From contig NZ_JAWQFO010000001.1 of assembly GCF_033436665.1 (NCBI RefSeq), positions 372,001 through 436,000 on the forward strand: a stretch of DNA of 64,000 nucleotides, in the 5' to 3' direction. The DNA comes from JAWQFO01 sp033436665 (GTDB taxonomy: Bacteria; Pseudomonadota; Alphaproteobacteria; Rhodobacterales; Rhodobacteraceae). The notes under the pieces are model-generated. The model ran no database searches, was not told where the DNA came from, and worked only from the letters and a program-made list of their open reading frames with translations. Shown piece after piece: positions 8,016 through 16,837 of this stretch (its first letter is position 1; every line of letters begins with the position of its first letter). The translations under genes were made by a program, and so were the position numbers.

Positions 8016-8993
8016 TCAGGCCACCGCCAGCACCGGGCCTTCCAGCAGCCGCATGAGATCGCCGAAGTACCCGCCCGATCGGGCCGGGCGGGTCGGGTCC
8101 GAGGTGATCGCAACGGCGAGGTCGCGGCCAGGATGCGCCGCGATGATCTGGCCCCCGTAGCCGCGGCCCAGAACATAGCCCGAGCGCGACAGGAACCAGC
8201 CGTATCCGTAGGAGAGGCCCGACCAGGGCGAGCGTGCGTGCGGTCGGGTCGAGGCCGCGATCCATTCGCGCGGGATAACCTGCGTCTCGCCGTAGCGCCC
8301 ACCGTCGCGCAGCATCGTCGCGATGGCGAGCATCGCGGTCGGCCGCAGCGCCATCTCGTTCCCGCCGAGATAGTAGCCTTGCGGATCGCGCGTCCAGGGC
8401 GGGATCGCGATGCCCAGCGGATCGCCGAGACGCGCGCGCGCCAGCTCCAGCAGGCTGCGCCCCGACACCTCGGCCAACGCTGCGCCGAGGATATGCGTCG
8501 AGCCGGTGGAATAGAGCATTCGGGTTCCGGGCTCCGCCACCATCGGCCGGGTCAGCGCATCGGCAAGCCAGTTCGGCGAACTGACCCATTCACCGTAGTT
8601 GCCGCCGGAGGTGCGTTCGAGCCCGGCGCGCAGCGTCACCAGATCCTCCATGCTGATCGCGGCCGCACCCGGCGTCGCGCCGCGTGGCAGGATCACCGGC
8701 GCGACCTCGCCCAGCGTCGCATCCACGGAATTTATCTCGCCGCGCGCAATGGCCGTGCCCAGCAACAGTGCGACGATGCTCTTGGAACAGGACTTTATGT
8801 TTGCGAGCGCATTGAGGCCAGGGCCGCGCGGCGCCTCGGCGAAGATCGTGTCGTCGCCCCTGCGCACCTGCAGCGAATGCAGTTGCGGCATGGCCTCGAT
8901 GGCGGCGCGCAGATCCGAACTCTGCGCGCGCACCACACGCGGCATCGCCAGCGCCGTGGCGGCAGTGAGCAGGACATTGCGTCGCGTGATCAT
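8016..8993 (-). CDS. Tat-exported serine hydrolase of the beta-lactamase/esterase fold
   Basis: 325 residues. The N-terminus, ITRRNVLLTAATALAMP, is a twin-arginine signal ending near VRAQ. The SxxK nucleophile motif is SCSK in NIKSCSKSI, about residue 68. YSTGS supplies the second-motif Tyr, and a Gly-rich strand, GRGYGGQII, stands in for the KTG-type third motif. This matches the beta-lactamase-like family of PF00144, whose members are esterases, D-aminopeptidases or penicillin-binding-like enzymes. It acts in the periplasm. A carboxylic-ester substrate is more likely than a beta-lactam drug. It stands alone, diverging from the DCC gene across about 200 nt that show no further feature. Confidence 0.82.
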   Translation of the reverse strand: MITRRNVLLTAATALAMPRVVRAQSSDLRAAIEAMPQLHSLQVRRGDDTIFAEAPRGPGLNALANIKSCSKSIVALLLGTAIARGEINSVDATLGEVAPVILPRGATPGAAAISMEDLVTLRAGLERTSGGNYGEWVSSPNWLADALTRPMVAEPGTRMLYSTGSTHILGAALAEVSGRSLLELARARLGDPLGIAIPPWTRDPQGYYLGGNEMALRPTAMLAIATMLRDGGRYGETQVIPREWIAASTRPHARSPWSGLSYGYGWFLSRSGYVLGRGYGGQIIAAHPGRDLAVAITSDPTRPARSGGYFGDLMRLLEGPVLAVA

Positions 8994-9194
8994 ACCCGAA
9001 GAATGAGGGCCCCAACCGCGAAGTCCAGCCAGCGCCGGTCACGAGGCCGTGCGCTGTTCAGGCTTGCTGGCGATCTGGGATGTGCCTCAGCTTACTGCGC
9101 ATCTCGAGGCAGTCGGGACAAACCGTCGCGGATCGCCGCTCGCGGATCGTGTCGCGCCGCCGACGGCCTATCTTGCGATTGAGGAGGCGATGCA

Positions 9195-9617
9195 ATGAAC
9201 GCGACGACCGCGGACAAGTCTAGCGATGGGCCGACGGTTTACTTCGACGGCTCCTGTCCGCTCTGCAGTGTCGAAATCGGGTTTTACCGCTCGCGCGACA
9301 GCGCCGGACGTCTCGATTTCATCGACGTCTCGAAACCCGATGTCGAGCCCGGCCCCTCCCTGAGTTGCGATGAGGCCATGCGCCGTTTCCACGTCCGCAA
9401 TTCCGATGGAACTCTGCTTTCGGGCGCGGCGGCCTTCGTTGCGATCTGGGACGAGATCCCGGGCTGGAAACGAGCGGCACGCGTCGCCCGGGTTCCCGGC
9501 GTGATGCCGGTCCTCGAACTTGCGTATCGCGTTTTCCTGCCGATCCGGCCGGCGCTGTCGCGGATCGCACGCGGATTCGGCGCGCGGCCCATCAACCCAG
9601 AGCACACCGACACTTGA
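9195..9617 (+). CDS. DCC-family thiol-disulfide oxidoreductase-like protein (DUF393)
   Basis: 140 residues. VYFDGSCPLCSVEIGFYR near the N-terminus holds the DxxCPxC signature that names the DCC family (PF04134). The fold is thioredoxin-like, with the CPLC pair as the presumed redox site. The hydrophobic C-terminal half (VMPVLELAYRVFLPI) is common in the family and may lie on the membrane. GAGGAGG precedes ATG 9195 by 7 nt. An overlapping ATG at 9190 is in another frame. Substrate and partners are unknown, and the gene is a single transcription unit converging with the lyase gene. Confidence 0.85.
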   Translation: MNATTADKSSDGPTVYFDGSCPLCSVEIGFYRSRDSAGRLDFIDVSKPDVEPGPSLSCDEAMRRFHVRNSDGTLLSGAAAFVAIWDEIPGWKRAARVARVPGVMPVLELAYRVFLPIRPALSRIARGFGARPINPEHTDT

Positions 9618-9674
9618 GCGGCGCGACCGCGCGAATGCTGGATCTTCGATTTGCGGGGGCGGACGATGCGCCGC

Positions 9675-10442
9675 CTAGTCCGGATCGTAGGTCCAGCGGT
9701 ACTTGGGCGGGGTCGGCCCCTTGTTGCGTCCGCCCTGTTGGGTCTGCTCCCAGGCATGCGCCAGAATGCCGACCGAGCGTGACAGGCAGAAGAGTCCGCG
9801 CGCCAGCGGCGGCGCGAAGCCGAGCTCGGCATAGATCACTGCCGTCGCGCCGTCGATATTCATCGGGATCGGACGCCCCTTGCGGCGCGCAAGCTCGGCC
9901 TCGATCCCGGTCCCGATTTCGGAGTATCGCCCCTCGCACGCCCCGGCATCGCGGGCTTCGGCGACCAGCGCCATCAGACGCGGCGCGCGTGGATCGACCG
10001 GGGTGTGGAACCTGTGGCCGAACCCGGGGACGATCTTGCCGCGCTGCGCGATCCAGCTGTCCAGAGCCGCGGCGATTTCGCCGCCCGCATTTTCGACGTG
10101 GTGGTACAACTCGACCGCCTGCTCGCCGGCGCCCCCATGCACGTCGCCCAGCATGTTGACGGCGCTGGCCATCGCGTTGTTGAGCGGCAAGCCGCAGGTG
10201 ACCGCCATGCGTGCCGCCGCGATCGAGGGCGCCTGCGGGCCGTGGTCGACCGCTGCCACCAGCGCCGCCTCGAAAAGCCGCGCCTGTGCGTCGTCGGGCC
10301 GGTCGCCGCGCACCATCAGCCAGATCATCTCGGCAAAGCTCACGTTGCCGATAAGGTCCTCGATGGGATGTCCGCGCAGCGCGATCCGTCCCGGCTCCAT
10401 GTCGATGATCGCGGTCCGCCACCAGTCCGAGACATCGCTCAT
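9675..10442 (-). CDS. Citryl-CoA lyase-like enzyme (short citrate-synthase fold)
   Basis: 255 residues, far shorter than citrate synthase (about 430) and close to citryl-CoA lyases. The three catalytic positions of the fold are visible: His in GDVHGGAGEQ, His in PGFGHRFH and Asp in PMNIDGATA. A lyase of this type splits citryl-CoA, or a related 3-hydroxy-3-carboxyacyl-CoA, into acetyl-CoA and a 2-oxoacid. The gene overlaps the upstream CoA-transferase by 4 nt and ends the tctCBA operon. This supports a path of import, CoA transfer and cleavage. The true acid may be citrate or an analogue such as citramalate. Confidence 0.75.
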   Translation of the reverse strand: MSDVSDWWRTAIIDMEPGRIALRGHPIEDLIGNVSFAEMIWLMVRGDRPDDAQARLFEAALVAAVDHGPQAPSIAAARMAVTCGLPLNNAMASAVNMLGDVHGGAGEQAVELYHHVENAGGEIAAALDSWIAQRGKIVPGFGHRFHTPVDPRAPRLMALVAEARDAGACEGRYSEIGTGIEAELARRKGRPIPMNIDGATAVIYAELGFAPPLARGLFCLSRSVGILAHAWEQTQQGGRNKGPTPPKYRWTYDPD

Positions 10443-11626
10443 GTCACACCCTCCGCCCGCAGCTTTGCAAGTTCGTCCGGGGTCACCCCGAGATCGACCC
10501 AGACGGCGTCACTGTCCGCCCCCAGCGCGGGCGGCGGCGCGGCAGGCTGCGGCCTGCGGCCGTCCACCATGACCGGGCTGCCCGCGAGTGCGAGATCTTC
10601 GCCCTGAGAGGCCACCGTTCCGATGAACCCGCGGCCTGCCACCTGAGGATCCTCCAGCGCCTGCGGCACGCTCTGGACCGGTCCGCTGGGAACCCCGAGG
10701 GCGTTGAGCGCTGCCGTCCAGTCCGCCGCCGGCCGGGTTTCGAGGACCGTCTCGAGGTCTTCGCGCAGGGCGTGCCGGTGGCGCTTGCGATCCTCTCGCG
10801 TGCGATAGTCGGGATGGTCAAGCAGATCCGGACGCCCGAGGTGCCGGGCGAGCGCCTGCCATTGTTCGTCACGGTTCGCCGCGATGTTGATCGGTTGGTC
10901 GGCGGTCCGGAAGGTTCCCGAGGGGGCCGAGGTGGTGTTCTCGTTGCCATGCGCGGCGGGTTCCACGCCGCCGATCAGGTGGTTCGAGACCACCCAGCCC
11001 ATCGCCGACAGCACCGCTTCGGTCATCGACACGTCGAGAAACGCCCCGCGCGGCGTTGCGTTGAGGGCCGCAGCCACGGCGAAGGCCGCCGTCATGCCGC
11101 CTGTCGTGTCGGCCAGCGGGTAGCCTACGCGATAGGGCGCCGTATCCGACGCGCCGGTGACGGACATGACCCCCGCGACACCCTGCACGATCTGATCGTA
11201 GGCCGGATCGTCGCGCCGCGGCCCGTCCTGCCCGAAGCCGCTGATCGCGCAATAGATCAGGCGCGGGTTCTCGGTCTTTAGCACCTCGTAGCCCAGCCCC
11301 AGCCGGTCCATGACGCCGGGGCGGAAGTTCTCGACCAGCACATCCGCCGTGCGCACGAGACGTTTCAAAAGCGCCTTGCCGGCCTCGGCTTTCATGTCCA
11401 GCGTGACCGACTTCTTGCCGGCGTTCTGGGCCAGAAAGCTGATCCCCATGCCCTTCGCGTTGCGCTCGGGGTCGGCCCCGAGCACCCGCGCGAGATCTCC
11501 GCCCCCCGGGCGCTCGACCTTGATGACCTCGGCGCCCATCAACGCCAGCTGGTAGCAGCAGTAGGGGCCGGCGAGCACGTTCGTCAGGTCGAGAACGCGC
11601 ACTCCGGCCAGCGGCTCAGTCGCCAT
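10439..11626 (-). CDS. Class III (CaiB/BaiF) CoA-transferase
   Basis: 395 residues, the normal size. It begins LAGVRVLDLTNVLAGPY, the family start, and PAYDQIVQG carries the catalytic Asp expected to form the acyl-enzyme anhydride. GAEVIKVERPGGGD is another family signature. It would move CoA from a donor such as succinyl-CoA to the imported acid. It overlaps tctA by 11 nt upstream and the lyase by 4 nt downstream, so all three are translated as one coupled unit. The identity of donor and acceptor cannot be read from the sequence. Confidence 0.88.
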   Translation of the reverse strand: MATEPLAGVRVLDLTNVLAGPYCCYQLALMGAEVIKVERPGGGDLARVLGADPERNAKGMGISFLAQNAGKKSVTLDMKAEAGKALLKRLVRTADVLVENFRPGVMDRLGLGYEVLKTENPRLIYCAISGFGQDGPRRDDPAYDQIVQGVAGVMSVTGASDTAPYRVGYPLADTTGGMTAAFAVAAALNATPRGAFLDVSMTEAVLSAMGWVVSNHLIGGVEPAAHGNENTTSAPSGTFRTADQPINIAANRDEQWQALARHLGRPDLLDHPDYRTREDRKRHRHALREDLETVLETRPAADWTAALNALGVPSGPVQSVPQALEDPQVAGRGFIGTVASQGEDLALAGSPVMVDGRRPQPAAPPPALGADSDAVWVDLGVTPDELAKLRAEGVT

Positions 11627-13133
11627 CGGCGATCCCTTCCTGGCGCGCCCGCGCCCGGCGCGCGCGGTAGCTGGGCACGATGACCAGCAGCACCGCGATC
11701 ACCAGCAGGCCCAGCGTCATCGGGCGTTCGAGGATGAAGCCGACACCGTCGTAAAGCTGCATCGAGCGGGCGAAGTTATCCTCGAGCATGCGGCCGAGAA
11801 TGAAGCCGATCAGCAGCGGCGCCAGCGGGTAGTCCGCGAACCGAAGGATCGTCGCGAAGACGCCGAGCCCCACGAGGATCAGAAGCTCGGTCGCGTTGTT
11901 CTGCCCGATGTAGCTGCCCATCAGCGTGAAGAAGAGGATGAACGGGATCAAGTAGTTGCGCGGGATCGCGAGCACCTTGGCGATGTAGGGAATGAGCGGC
12001 AGGTTCAGGATCAGCAACACCAGGTTGCCTATGTACATCGAGATGATGACGGCCCAGAAGATCTGCGGCTCGTCCACCATCAGGCGCGGACCCGGGGTGA
12101 CGTTGAGCGCGATCAGCGCGCCAAGCAGAATCGCCGTGGTGCCCGATCCCGGAATGCCCAGCGTCAGTAGCGGCACGAAGGACCCGGTGCAGGCGGCATT
12201 GTTGGCGCTTTCGGGCGCGGCCAGGCCCTTGATCGAGCCGTGGCCGAATTCCTTCTGTTCCTCCTTGCTGGCGATGTTGCGTTCGACTGCATAGCCGAGG
12301 AAAGACGCGATGGTGGCCCCTGCCCCCGGCAGGACGCCGATGAAGAAGCCCTGCACCGACTGCCGCCCGATCACCGGGGCGATCTTGCGCCCCTCCTCGC
12401 GGGTGATGCGCAGGTTCTCGATCTTGCCGCCGCCGTCCCCCTGCGCCGAGCGCGCGGGGTTCAGCACGAGAAAGATCGCCTCGGGTAGCGCGAACATCGC
12501 CATCGCCAGGGTGATGAAGGAAAAGCCCGACTGCAGATCCATCAGGCCCATGGTGAAACGCGGCAGGTTGAACAGAGCGCCCTCGCCCACCGTCGCCATG
12601 ATCAGCCCGAGCAGGGTCATCAACACGGCCTTGGCGACGTTGCCGGTTCCGGCGAAGGCGGCGATGGCCGACAGCCCGACGACCATCAGCGCGAAGTATT
12701 CGGCCGAATGAAAGAGCAGTGCCACCGTCGACAGCATCGGCGCGAAGACCATCAGGAGAACCGCCCCGATCGTGCCGCCGCAGAACGAAGCGATGGCCGC
12801 GACGGTCAGCGCCTTGCCGGCCTGCCCCTTGCGCGCCAGCGGGTAGCCATCAAAGCTGGTGGCGACGGTGCCTGCCACGCCCGGAGCATTGAGCAGGATC
12901 GACGAGGTCGAACCGCCGAAGATCGCGCCGTAGTAGACACCCGCCAGCAGGATCAGCGCCGCGGACGGATCGCCGATGGTGATGGCCACCGGGATCATGA
13001 TGGCGATGATCGACATCGGCCCGAGACCGGGCAGCATGCCGATGAACGTGCCGATCAGGCAGCCCGCGATCACCATGATGAGGTTCTGGAGCGAGAATGC
13101 CGCTCCGAGTCCGATGAGAAGTCCTTCGATCAT
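11616..13133 (-). CDS. tctA: Tripartite tricarboxylate transporter, large membrane subunit TctA
   Basis: 505 residues with about 11-12 hydrophobic segments. The family hallmark GTFIGMLPGLGPMSIIAIM is near residue 30, and a second inverted-repeat copy, GFFIGVLPGAGATIASF, lies near the middle. FGGSTSSILLNAPG is the other conserved loop. It forms the channel of a TTT-family sodium- or proton-coupled carrier that takes substrate from the periplasmic TctC protein. It lies 12 nt below tctB and overlaps the CoA-transferase gene by 11 nt. Confidence 0.92.
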   Translation of the reverse strand: MIEGLLIGLGAAFSLQNLIMVIAGCLIGTFIGMLPGLGPMSIIAIMIPVAITIGDPSAALILLAGVYYGAIFGGSTSSILLNAPGVAGTVATSFDGYPLARKGQAGKALTVAAIASFCGGTIGAVLLMVFAPMLSTVALLFHSAEYFALMVVGLSAIAAFAGTGNVAKAVLMTLLGLIMATVGEGALFNLPRFTMGLMDLQSGFSFITLAMAMFALPEAIFLVLNPARSAQGDGGGKIENLRITREEGRKIAPVIGRQSVQGFFIGVLPGAGATIASFLGYAVERNIASKEEQKEFGHGSIKGLAAPESANNAACTGSFVPLLTLGIPGSGTTAILLGALIALNVTPGPRLMVDEPQIFWAVIISMYIGNLVLLILNLPLIPYIAKVLAIPRNYLIPFILFFTLMGSYIGQNNATELLILVGLGVFATILRFADYPLAPLLIGFILGRMLEDNFARSMQLYDGVGFILERPMTLGLLVIAVLLVIVPSYRARRARARQEGIADGD

Positions 13134-13145
13134 GTCCGGGTCTCC

Positions 13146-13628
13146 TCAGAAAAAGATCGGCAGCGGGCGCAGGAAGATGCCCAGCACCTGCTCGACGAGA
13201 TACCAGACCACGCCGGTCGCGAGGCAAGCGACGGGGATCAGGATATGGAACTTGCGCTCGCCGAGGATTACGGCACCGACGGTCAGAAAGCCCACCGTCG
13301 ACAAAAGAAATCCCGCGGGCCGCAGCAGCAACGCGTAGGCCACCATGAGCCCCAGCAGCGCCAGCGCCGGCCAGAGGTGGTATTCATGAAGACGCCGTAT
13401 GTCGATGTCGGGTGCCTTGTCGGAGACGACCGGCTTCTCGATCCCCAGCAGGATCACCAATGCGGCGAGGATCGCGAGGACGGAAAGAACCTTGGGGAAG
13501 GTGCTCGGCCAGATCGGGTTGCGCTGCATGAACGGCGGCAGCGCCTGGTCCATCGTGAAGAATGCCGTGTAGGCATAGACCAGCGCCACGCACAGAATGA
13601 CGAATGCTATCCAGCGATCGAGTGCCAT
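13146..13628 (-). CDS. tctB: Tripartite tricarboxylate transporter, small membrane subunit TctB
   Basis: 160 residues with four hydrophobic helices (WIAFVILCVALVYAYTAFF at the N-terminus; LSVLAILAALVILLG, LALLGLMVAYALLL and later segments). Size and position between tctC and tctA are typical of TctB, whose sequence is poorly conserved across the family. A GGGAGGGG stretch precedes the ATG at 13628. Its exact role in the carrier is not well defined. Confidence 0.88.
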   Translation of the reverse strand: MALDRWIAFVILCVALVYAYTAFFTMDQALPPFMQRNPIWPSTFPKVLSVLAILAALVILLGIEKPVVSDKAPDIDIRRLHEYHLWPALALLGLMVAYALLLRPAGFLLSTVGFLTVGAVILGERKFHILIPVACLATGVVWYLVEQVLGIFLRPLPIFF

Positions 13629-13653
13629 CGGATCCCCTCCCTTCGGTCCGGAT

Positions 13654-13683
13654 CGGCGGCCGTAGCTTTACGCTCGGCCGCCG
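13654..13683 (-). other. Stem-loop between tctC and tctB
   Basis: CGGCGGCCG pairs perfectly with CGGCCGCCG across a 12-nt loop in the 75-nt tctC-tctB spacer. No U-run follows on the minus strand, so it is more likely to protect the 3' end of a tctC message than to be a strong terminator. Such structures commonly raise binding-protein yield over the permeases. Confidence 0.4.
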
Positions 13684-13703
13684 ACGCTCTTCTCAGTGCC
13701 GGG

Positions 13704-14681
13704 TCAGAGGAACCCGAGCTTCTTCATCAGGTCGCCGATGGCCTTTTCCTGATCTTCGAGGAAGGCGCGGAAGTCGTCGCCCGAGTTGTGGATGTTGACC
13801 CAGCCGTTGCGGGCACGCACCTCTTCCCAGGCCTCGGTCTCGTACATCTTCGCGATGGCGTCCTGGTAGGCGGCAAGCTTGTCCTCGGGCAGTCCGGGCG
13901 CGCCAAAGAAACCGCGCCAGTTGACGAAGGTGGTGTCGATCCCTTGCTCCTTCATCGTCGGCGCATCTTCATAGGCCGGAACGCGATCATCCGACGTGAC
14001 GCCGATGATCTTGACTTCGCCGGCCTCGGCCAGAGCGACCGCCTCGGAGAAGCCGGTGGACAGCGCCTTGATCTCGCCCGAGAGCAGCGCGGCCATCGCC
14101 TTGCCGCCGGCATCGTAGGGGATGTACTTGACGTTGAGCGCGTCCTTGCCGGCCGCCTCCATCACCATCGCGGCCACGAGGTGGTCCATGCCGCCCGGAA
14201 CCGAGCCGCCGCCGATGGCGGTCGCGTTGGCATCGGCGTCGAAGGCCGCCAGCAGGTCCTCCATCGTGTCGATCTCGCTGTCGGCGCTGACCACCAGTGC
14301 GGCATAGTCGCCGATTGTGCCCGAAACCAGCGTGAGATCGCGGAAGCTGTGCGGGAACACGCCCGTCAGCGAGCGGATCACGATCGGCGTCGAGTTCACC
14401 ATCAGCGTGTCGTGCAGGCTTTCGGCATTCTCGATCATGTAGCCGATGGCCTTGCCGCCGCCGCCGCCGGACATGTTCTCGTAGGATGCGTTGCCTGCCA
14501 GACCGGACTTGGTCAGGGCCTCGCCGGTGCCGCGCGCGGTGCCGTCCCAGCCGCCGCCGGCGCCGCCGGGGATGAGGAAATGCACGCTGTCGAGCACCTG
14601 GTCCTGGGCCAGGGCCGGTCCGGTGAGCGTGAAGGCCGCAGCCGCGGCAAGAAGGGCGCGACGGCCCAGTGCGAATGTCAT
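13704..14681 (-). CDS. tctC: Tripartite tricarboxylate transporter, periplasmic binding protein TctC
   Basis: 325 residues. The signal peptide ALGRRALLAAAAAFTLTGPALA ends at about residue 24. The mature protein has the TctC hallmark VHFLIPGGAGGGWDGTAR at its start and GGGSVPGGMDHLVAAM in the middle, both of which contact the dicarboxylate or tricarboxylate ligand in this family. GGGAGGA lies 8 nt before ATG 14681, deciding the start against a longer frame to 14993 that invades tctD. It is the first gene of the operon and diverges from tctD across 114 nt. Confidence 0.92.
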   Translation of the reverse strand: MTFALGRRALLAAAAAFTLTGPALAQDQVLDSVHFLIPGGAGGGWDGTARGTGEALTKSGLAGNASYENMSGGGGGKAIGYMIENAESLHDTLMVNSTPIVIRSLTGVFPHSFRDLTLVSGTIGDYAALVVSADSEIDTMEDLLAAFDADANATAIGGGSVPGGMDHLVAAMVMEAAGKDALNVKYIPYDAGGKAMAALLSGEIKALSTGFSEAVALAEAGEVKIIGVTSDDRVPAYEDAPTMKEQGIDTTFVNWRGFFGAPGLPEDKLAAYQDAIAKMYETEAWEEVRARNGWVNIHNSGDDFRAFLEDQEKAIGDLMKKLGFL

Positions 14682-14750
14682 AAGATGGTCCTCCCGTTTG
14701 ACGACACGGCCGCGGCCGGTCATGTGGTCGTGCGGGTTTGGGTGAGGAAC

Positions 14751-14768
14751 CTGACACCAAGCTGACAC
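14751..14768. promoter_or_regulatory. Direct-repeat operator candidate between tctC and tctD
   Basis: CTGACAC occurs twice, at 14751-14757 and 14762-14768. The start-to-start distance is 11 bp. OmpR-family response regulators bind tandem repeats with about this spacing. The site lies 28 nt before tctD and about 70 nt upstream of tctC, suited to controlling both. Confidence 0.4.
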
Positions 14769-14795
14769 GGGCCAAGACGGGAGGCTGGTCGCCGG

Positions 14796-15464
14796 ATGCG
14801 CTTTCTGCTGATCGAGGACAATGCGCCGCTGGCCTCCGCGGTCGTCGACCGGCTGAGCCTCGACGGCCATGTCGTCGACCACGCCCCCGATCTCGAAACC
14901 GCGCGCGATTTCTCGGCGACGACGGCTTACGACATGATCTTGCTGGATATTATGCTGCCCGACGGCGACGGCAGCAGCTTTCTCGCGCATCATCGCAGCC
15001 GCGAGAACGGCGCGCCGATCATCGTTCTGACGGCGCGCTCAGAGGTCTCGGACCGGATCAGCCTGCTTGACCAGGGTGCCGACGACTACATGGTCAAACC
15101 GATCGATTTCGCCGAACTCGAGGCGCGCTGCCGCGCGGTCCTGCGCCGCCGCGACAGCGGTCCGGGCACCGGCAGCCGGACGCTGGGAACGATTCGCTTC
15201 GACCCGGCCTCGGGAACGCTCGGCGTCGGCGGGCGGGACATTCAGCTGCGCACGCGCGAGCTACGCCTGTTCGAGATCCTCATCAACGCGCCGGGCATGA
15301 TCTTTTCGAAATCGGCGCTGGTCGACCGTCTCTTCTCCTACGACGAGGACGTCTCGGAAAACGCCATCGAGGTCTATGTCGCCCGGCTGCGCAAGCATCT
15401 CGGCGGCTCGGATGTCGCGATCACCACCGTGCGCGGGCTCGGCTACAAGCTGGAGCAGATGTGA
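14796..15464 (+). CDS. tctD: OmpR-family response regulator of the tricarboxylate system
   Basis: 222 residues. The receiver domain has the acidic pocket (LIEDN), the phospho-acceptor Asp51 in MILLDIMLPDGDG, Thr in VLTARSE and the conserved Lys in YMVKPIDF. A C-terminal winged helix (LRTRELRLFEILI...VYVARLRKHLGG...TVRGLGYKLE) is the DNA-binding domain. The stop overlaps the sensor kinase start by 4 nt. By position and family it is TctD, expected to activate tctCBA when substrate is present. Confidence 0.88.
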   Translation: MRFLLIEDNAPLASAVVDRLSLDGHVVDHAPDLETARDFSATTAYDMILLDIMLPDGDGSSFLAHHRSRENGAPIIVLTARSEVSDRISLLDQGADDYMVKPIDFAELEARCRAVLRRRDSGPGTGSRTLGTIRFDPASGTLGVGGRDIQLRTRELRLFEILINAPGMIFSKSALVDRLFSYDEDVSENAIEVYVARLRKHLGGSDVAITTVRGLGYKLEQM

Positions 15465-16837
15465 CCGGACCGGTGGTCAGGGGCTCGATCCGGCGACGCC
15501 TGCTGGTGCTGCTGTTCTGCGCCTCGGCCGGAATGGCCGTCCTGCTTTACTTCGTCGTGCAATCCGTGGCTCGGCAGGTGGCCCAGCAAAGCCAGGACAA
15601 CGTGCTTGCCGCCTCCGCCCTGTCCGTCATCGACAGCGCGCGCAGCATCGACGGCGCGATCACCGTCGACCTGCCCTATGCCGCGCTCTCGATGCTCGAC
15701 AGCGTCGCGGACGAGCGCGTGTTCTACGCGGTAAGGCTTGGGCAGGAGGTGCTCACGGGCTATCCCGACCTGCCGCGCCCAGAGCTCGAGGGTCGACGCC
15801 AGACCGCCCACCTCTCGGCCGATTTCCTGGGCGAGGAGGTCCGCATCGCGGCCGTCGGCCGTCCGGTCTCGACCGATCTCGGACGCGAGGTGCTCGAGGT
15901 CAGCGTCGCCCAGACGCTTGCCGGACAGCGGGCCACCTTGGCCTGGTCCTCACGCCTCGCGCTTGGTATCGGTGCCGGGTTCTTTGCGCTCAGCGTGCTT
16001 CTGGCACTGTTGGTCGCCCGCGCCACGGTCAAGCCGCTCGACAGGTTGACGCAATCGGTGTCACGGCGCGGACCCACCGACCTGCGCCCCGTCGCCTCGC
16101 CGGTGCCGCAGGAGATGGCGCCGCTGGTCGCCTCGCTCAACGGGTTCATGGCACGGCTTTCCGCCTCGCTCGACCGCTCCGAGGATTTCATTGCCGAGGC
16201 CGCGCACCGGGTCCGCACGCCGCTGGCGCTGGTACGCACCAAGGCCGAGATCATCCAACGCAATGTCACCAAGCCCGAGAACAAGGACGCGATCCGCGAG
16301 ATGATCCGCGCTATCGACGAAAGCTCGCGCACTGCCGGGCAATTGCTGGATCACGCGATGGTCTCGTTCCGGCTCGACACGCTGGCGCGTGACGCCGTCG
16401 ACCTGCGCGCGCTGGTCACCGACACGGTCGAGCGTCTGCAACCGGTCTCGGAAATCAAGGACATCCGCCTTGTCGTCACCGAGGCGCAGCCCGCAACCGT
16501 GCGCGGCGACGCGATCCTGCTGCAGAATGCCATTCGCAACCTTCTGGACAACGCCATCAAGTACAGCCCCGCAGGCACCTGCGTCGATGTCGCACTGACC
16601 ACGGCGGCGGACGAGATCCGGCTCGATGTCCGTGATTCCGGCCCCGGCTTTCCGGACGCCGACAGCACTGCGCTGGTGCAGCGCTTCGCGCGCGGCGAGA
16701 ATGCCGCCGGCATCATCGGCTCGGGGCTTGGCCTGACCATCGCGCAGGATGTCGTGGCGGCGCATGGCGGGCGTCTGGAACTCACCAACATTCCCGGAGG
16801 CGGCGCATGCGCAAGCTTGCTCTTTCGATTGTCCTGA
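15461..16837 (+). CDS. tctE: Sensor histidine kinase of the tricarboxylate system
   Basis: 458 residues. Two membrane helices (about 14-33 and 165-186) bracket a periplasmic domain of roughly 130 residues. A HAMP-like linker follows (VKPLDRLTQSV). The H-box is AHRVRTPLALV with His249, unusual only in having Arg-Val for Glu-Leu after the His. The N-box NAIRNLLDNAIKYS and the glycine boxes DSGPGF and GSGLGLTIA complete the ATP site. It overlaps tctD by 4 nt and the following binding-protein gene by 31 nt. It presumably senses the same acid, directly or through that binding protein. Confidence 0.88.
   Translation: MTGPVVRGSIRRRLLVLLFCASAGMAVLLYFVVQSVARQVAQQSQDNVLAASALSVIDSARSIDGAITVDLPYAALSMLDSVADERVFYAVRLGQEVLTGYPDLPRPELEGRRQTAHLSADFLGEEVRIAAVGRPVSTDLGREVLEVSVAQTLAGQRATLAWSSRLALGIGAGFFALSVLLALLVARATVKPLDRLTQSVSRRGPTDLRPVASPVPQEMAPLVASLNGFMARLSASLDRSEDFIAEAAHRVRTPLALVRTKAEIIQRNVTKPENKDAIREMIRAIDESSRTAGQLLDHAMVSFRLDTLARDAVDLRALVTDTVERLQPVSEIKDIRLVVTEAQPATVRGDAILLQNAIRNLLDNAIKYSPAGTCVDVALTTAADEIRLDVRDSGPGFPDADSTALVQRFARGENAAGIIGSGLGLTIAQDVVAAHGGRLELTNIPGGGACASLLFRLS

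Noticed and set aside
12708..14765. 685-codon open frame opposite tctB and tctC
   Set aside because: The minus-strand genes have full family motifs, signal peptide and ribosome sites. The plus frame has none.
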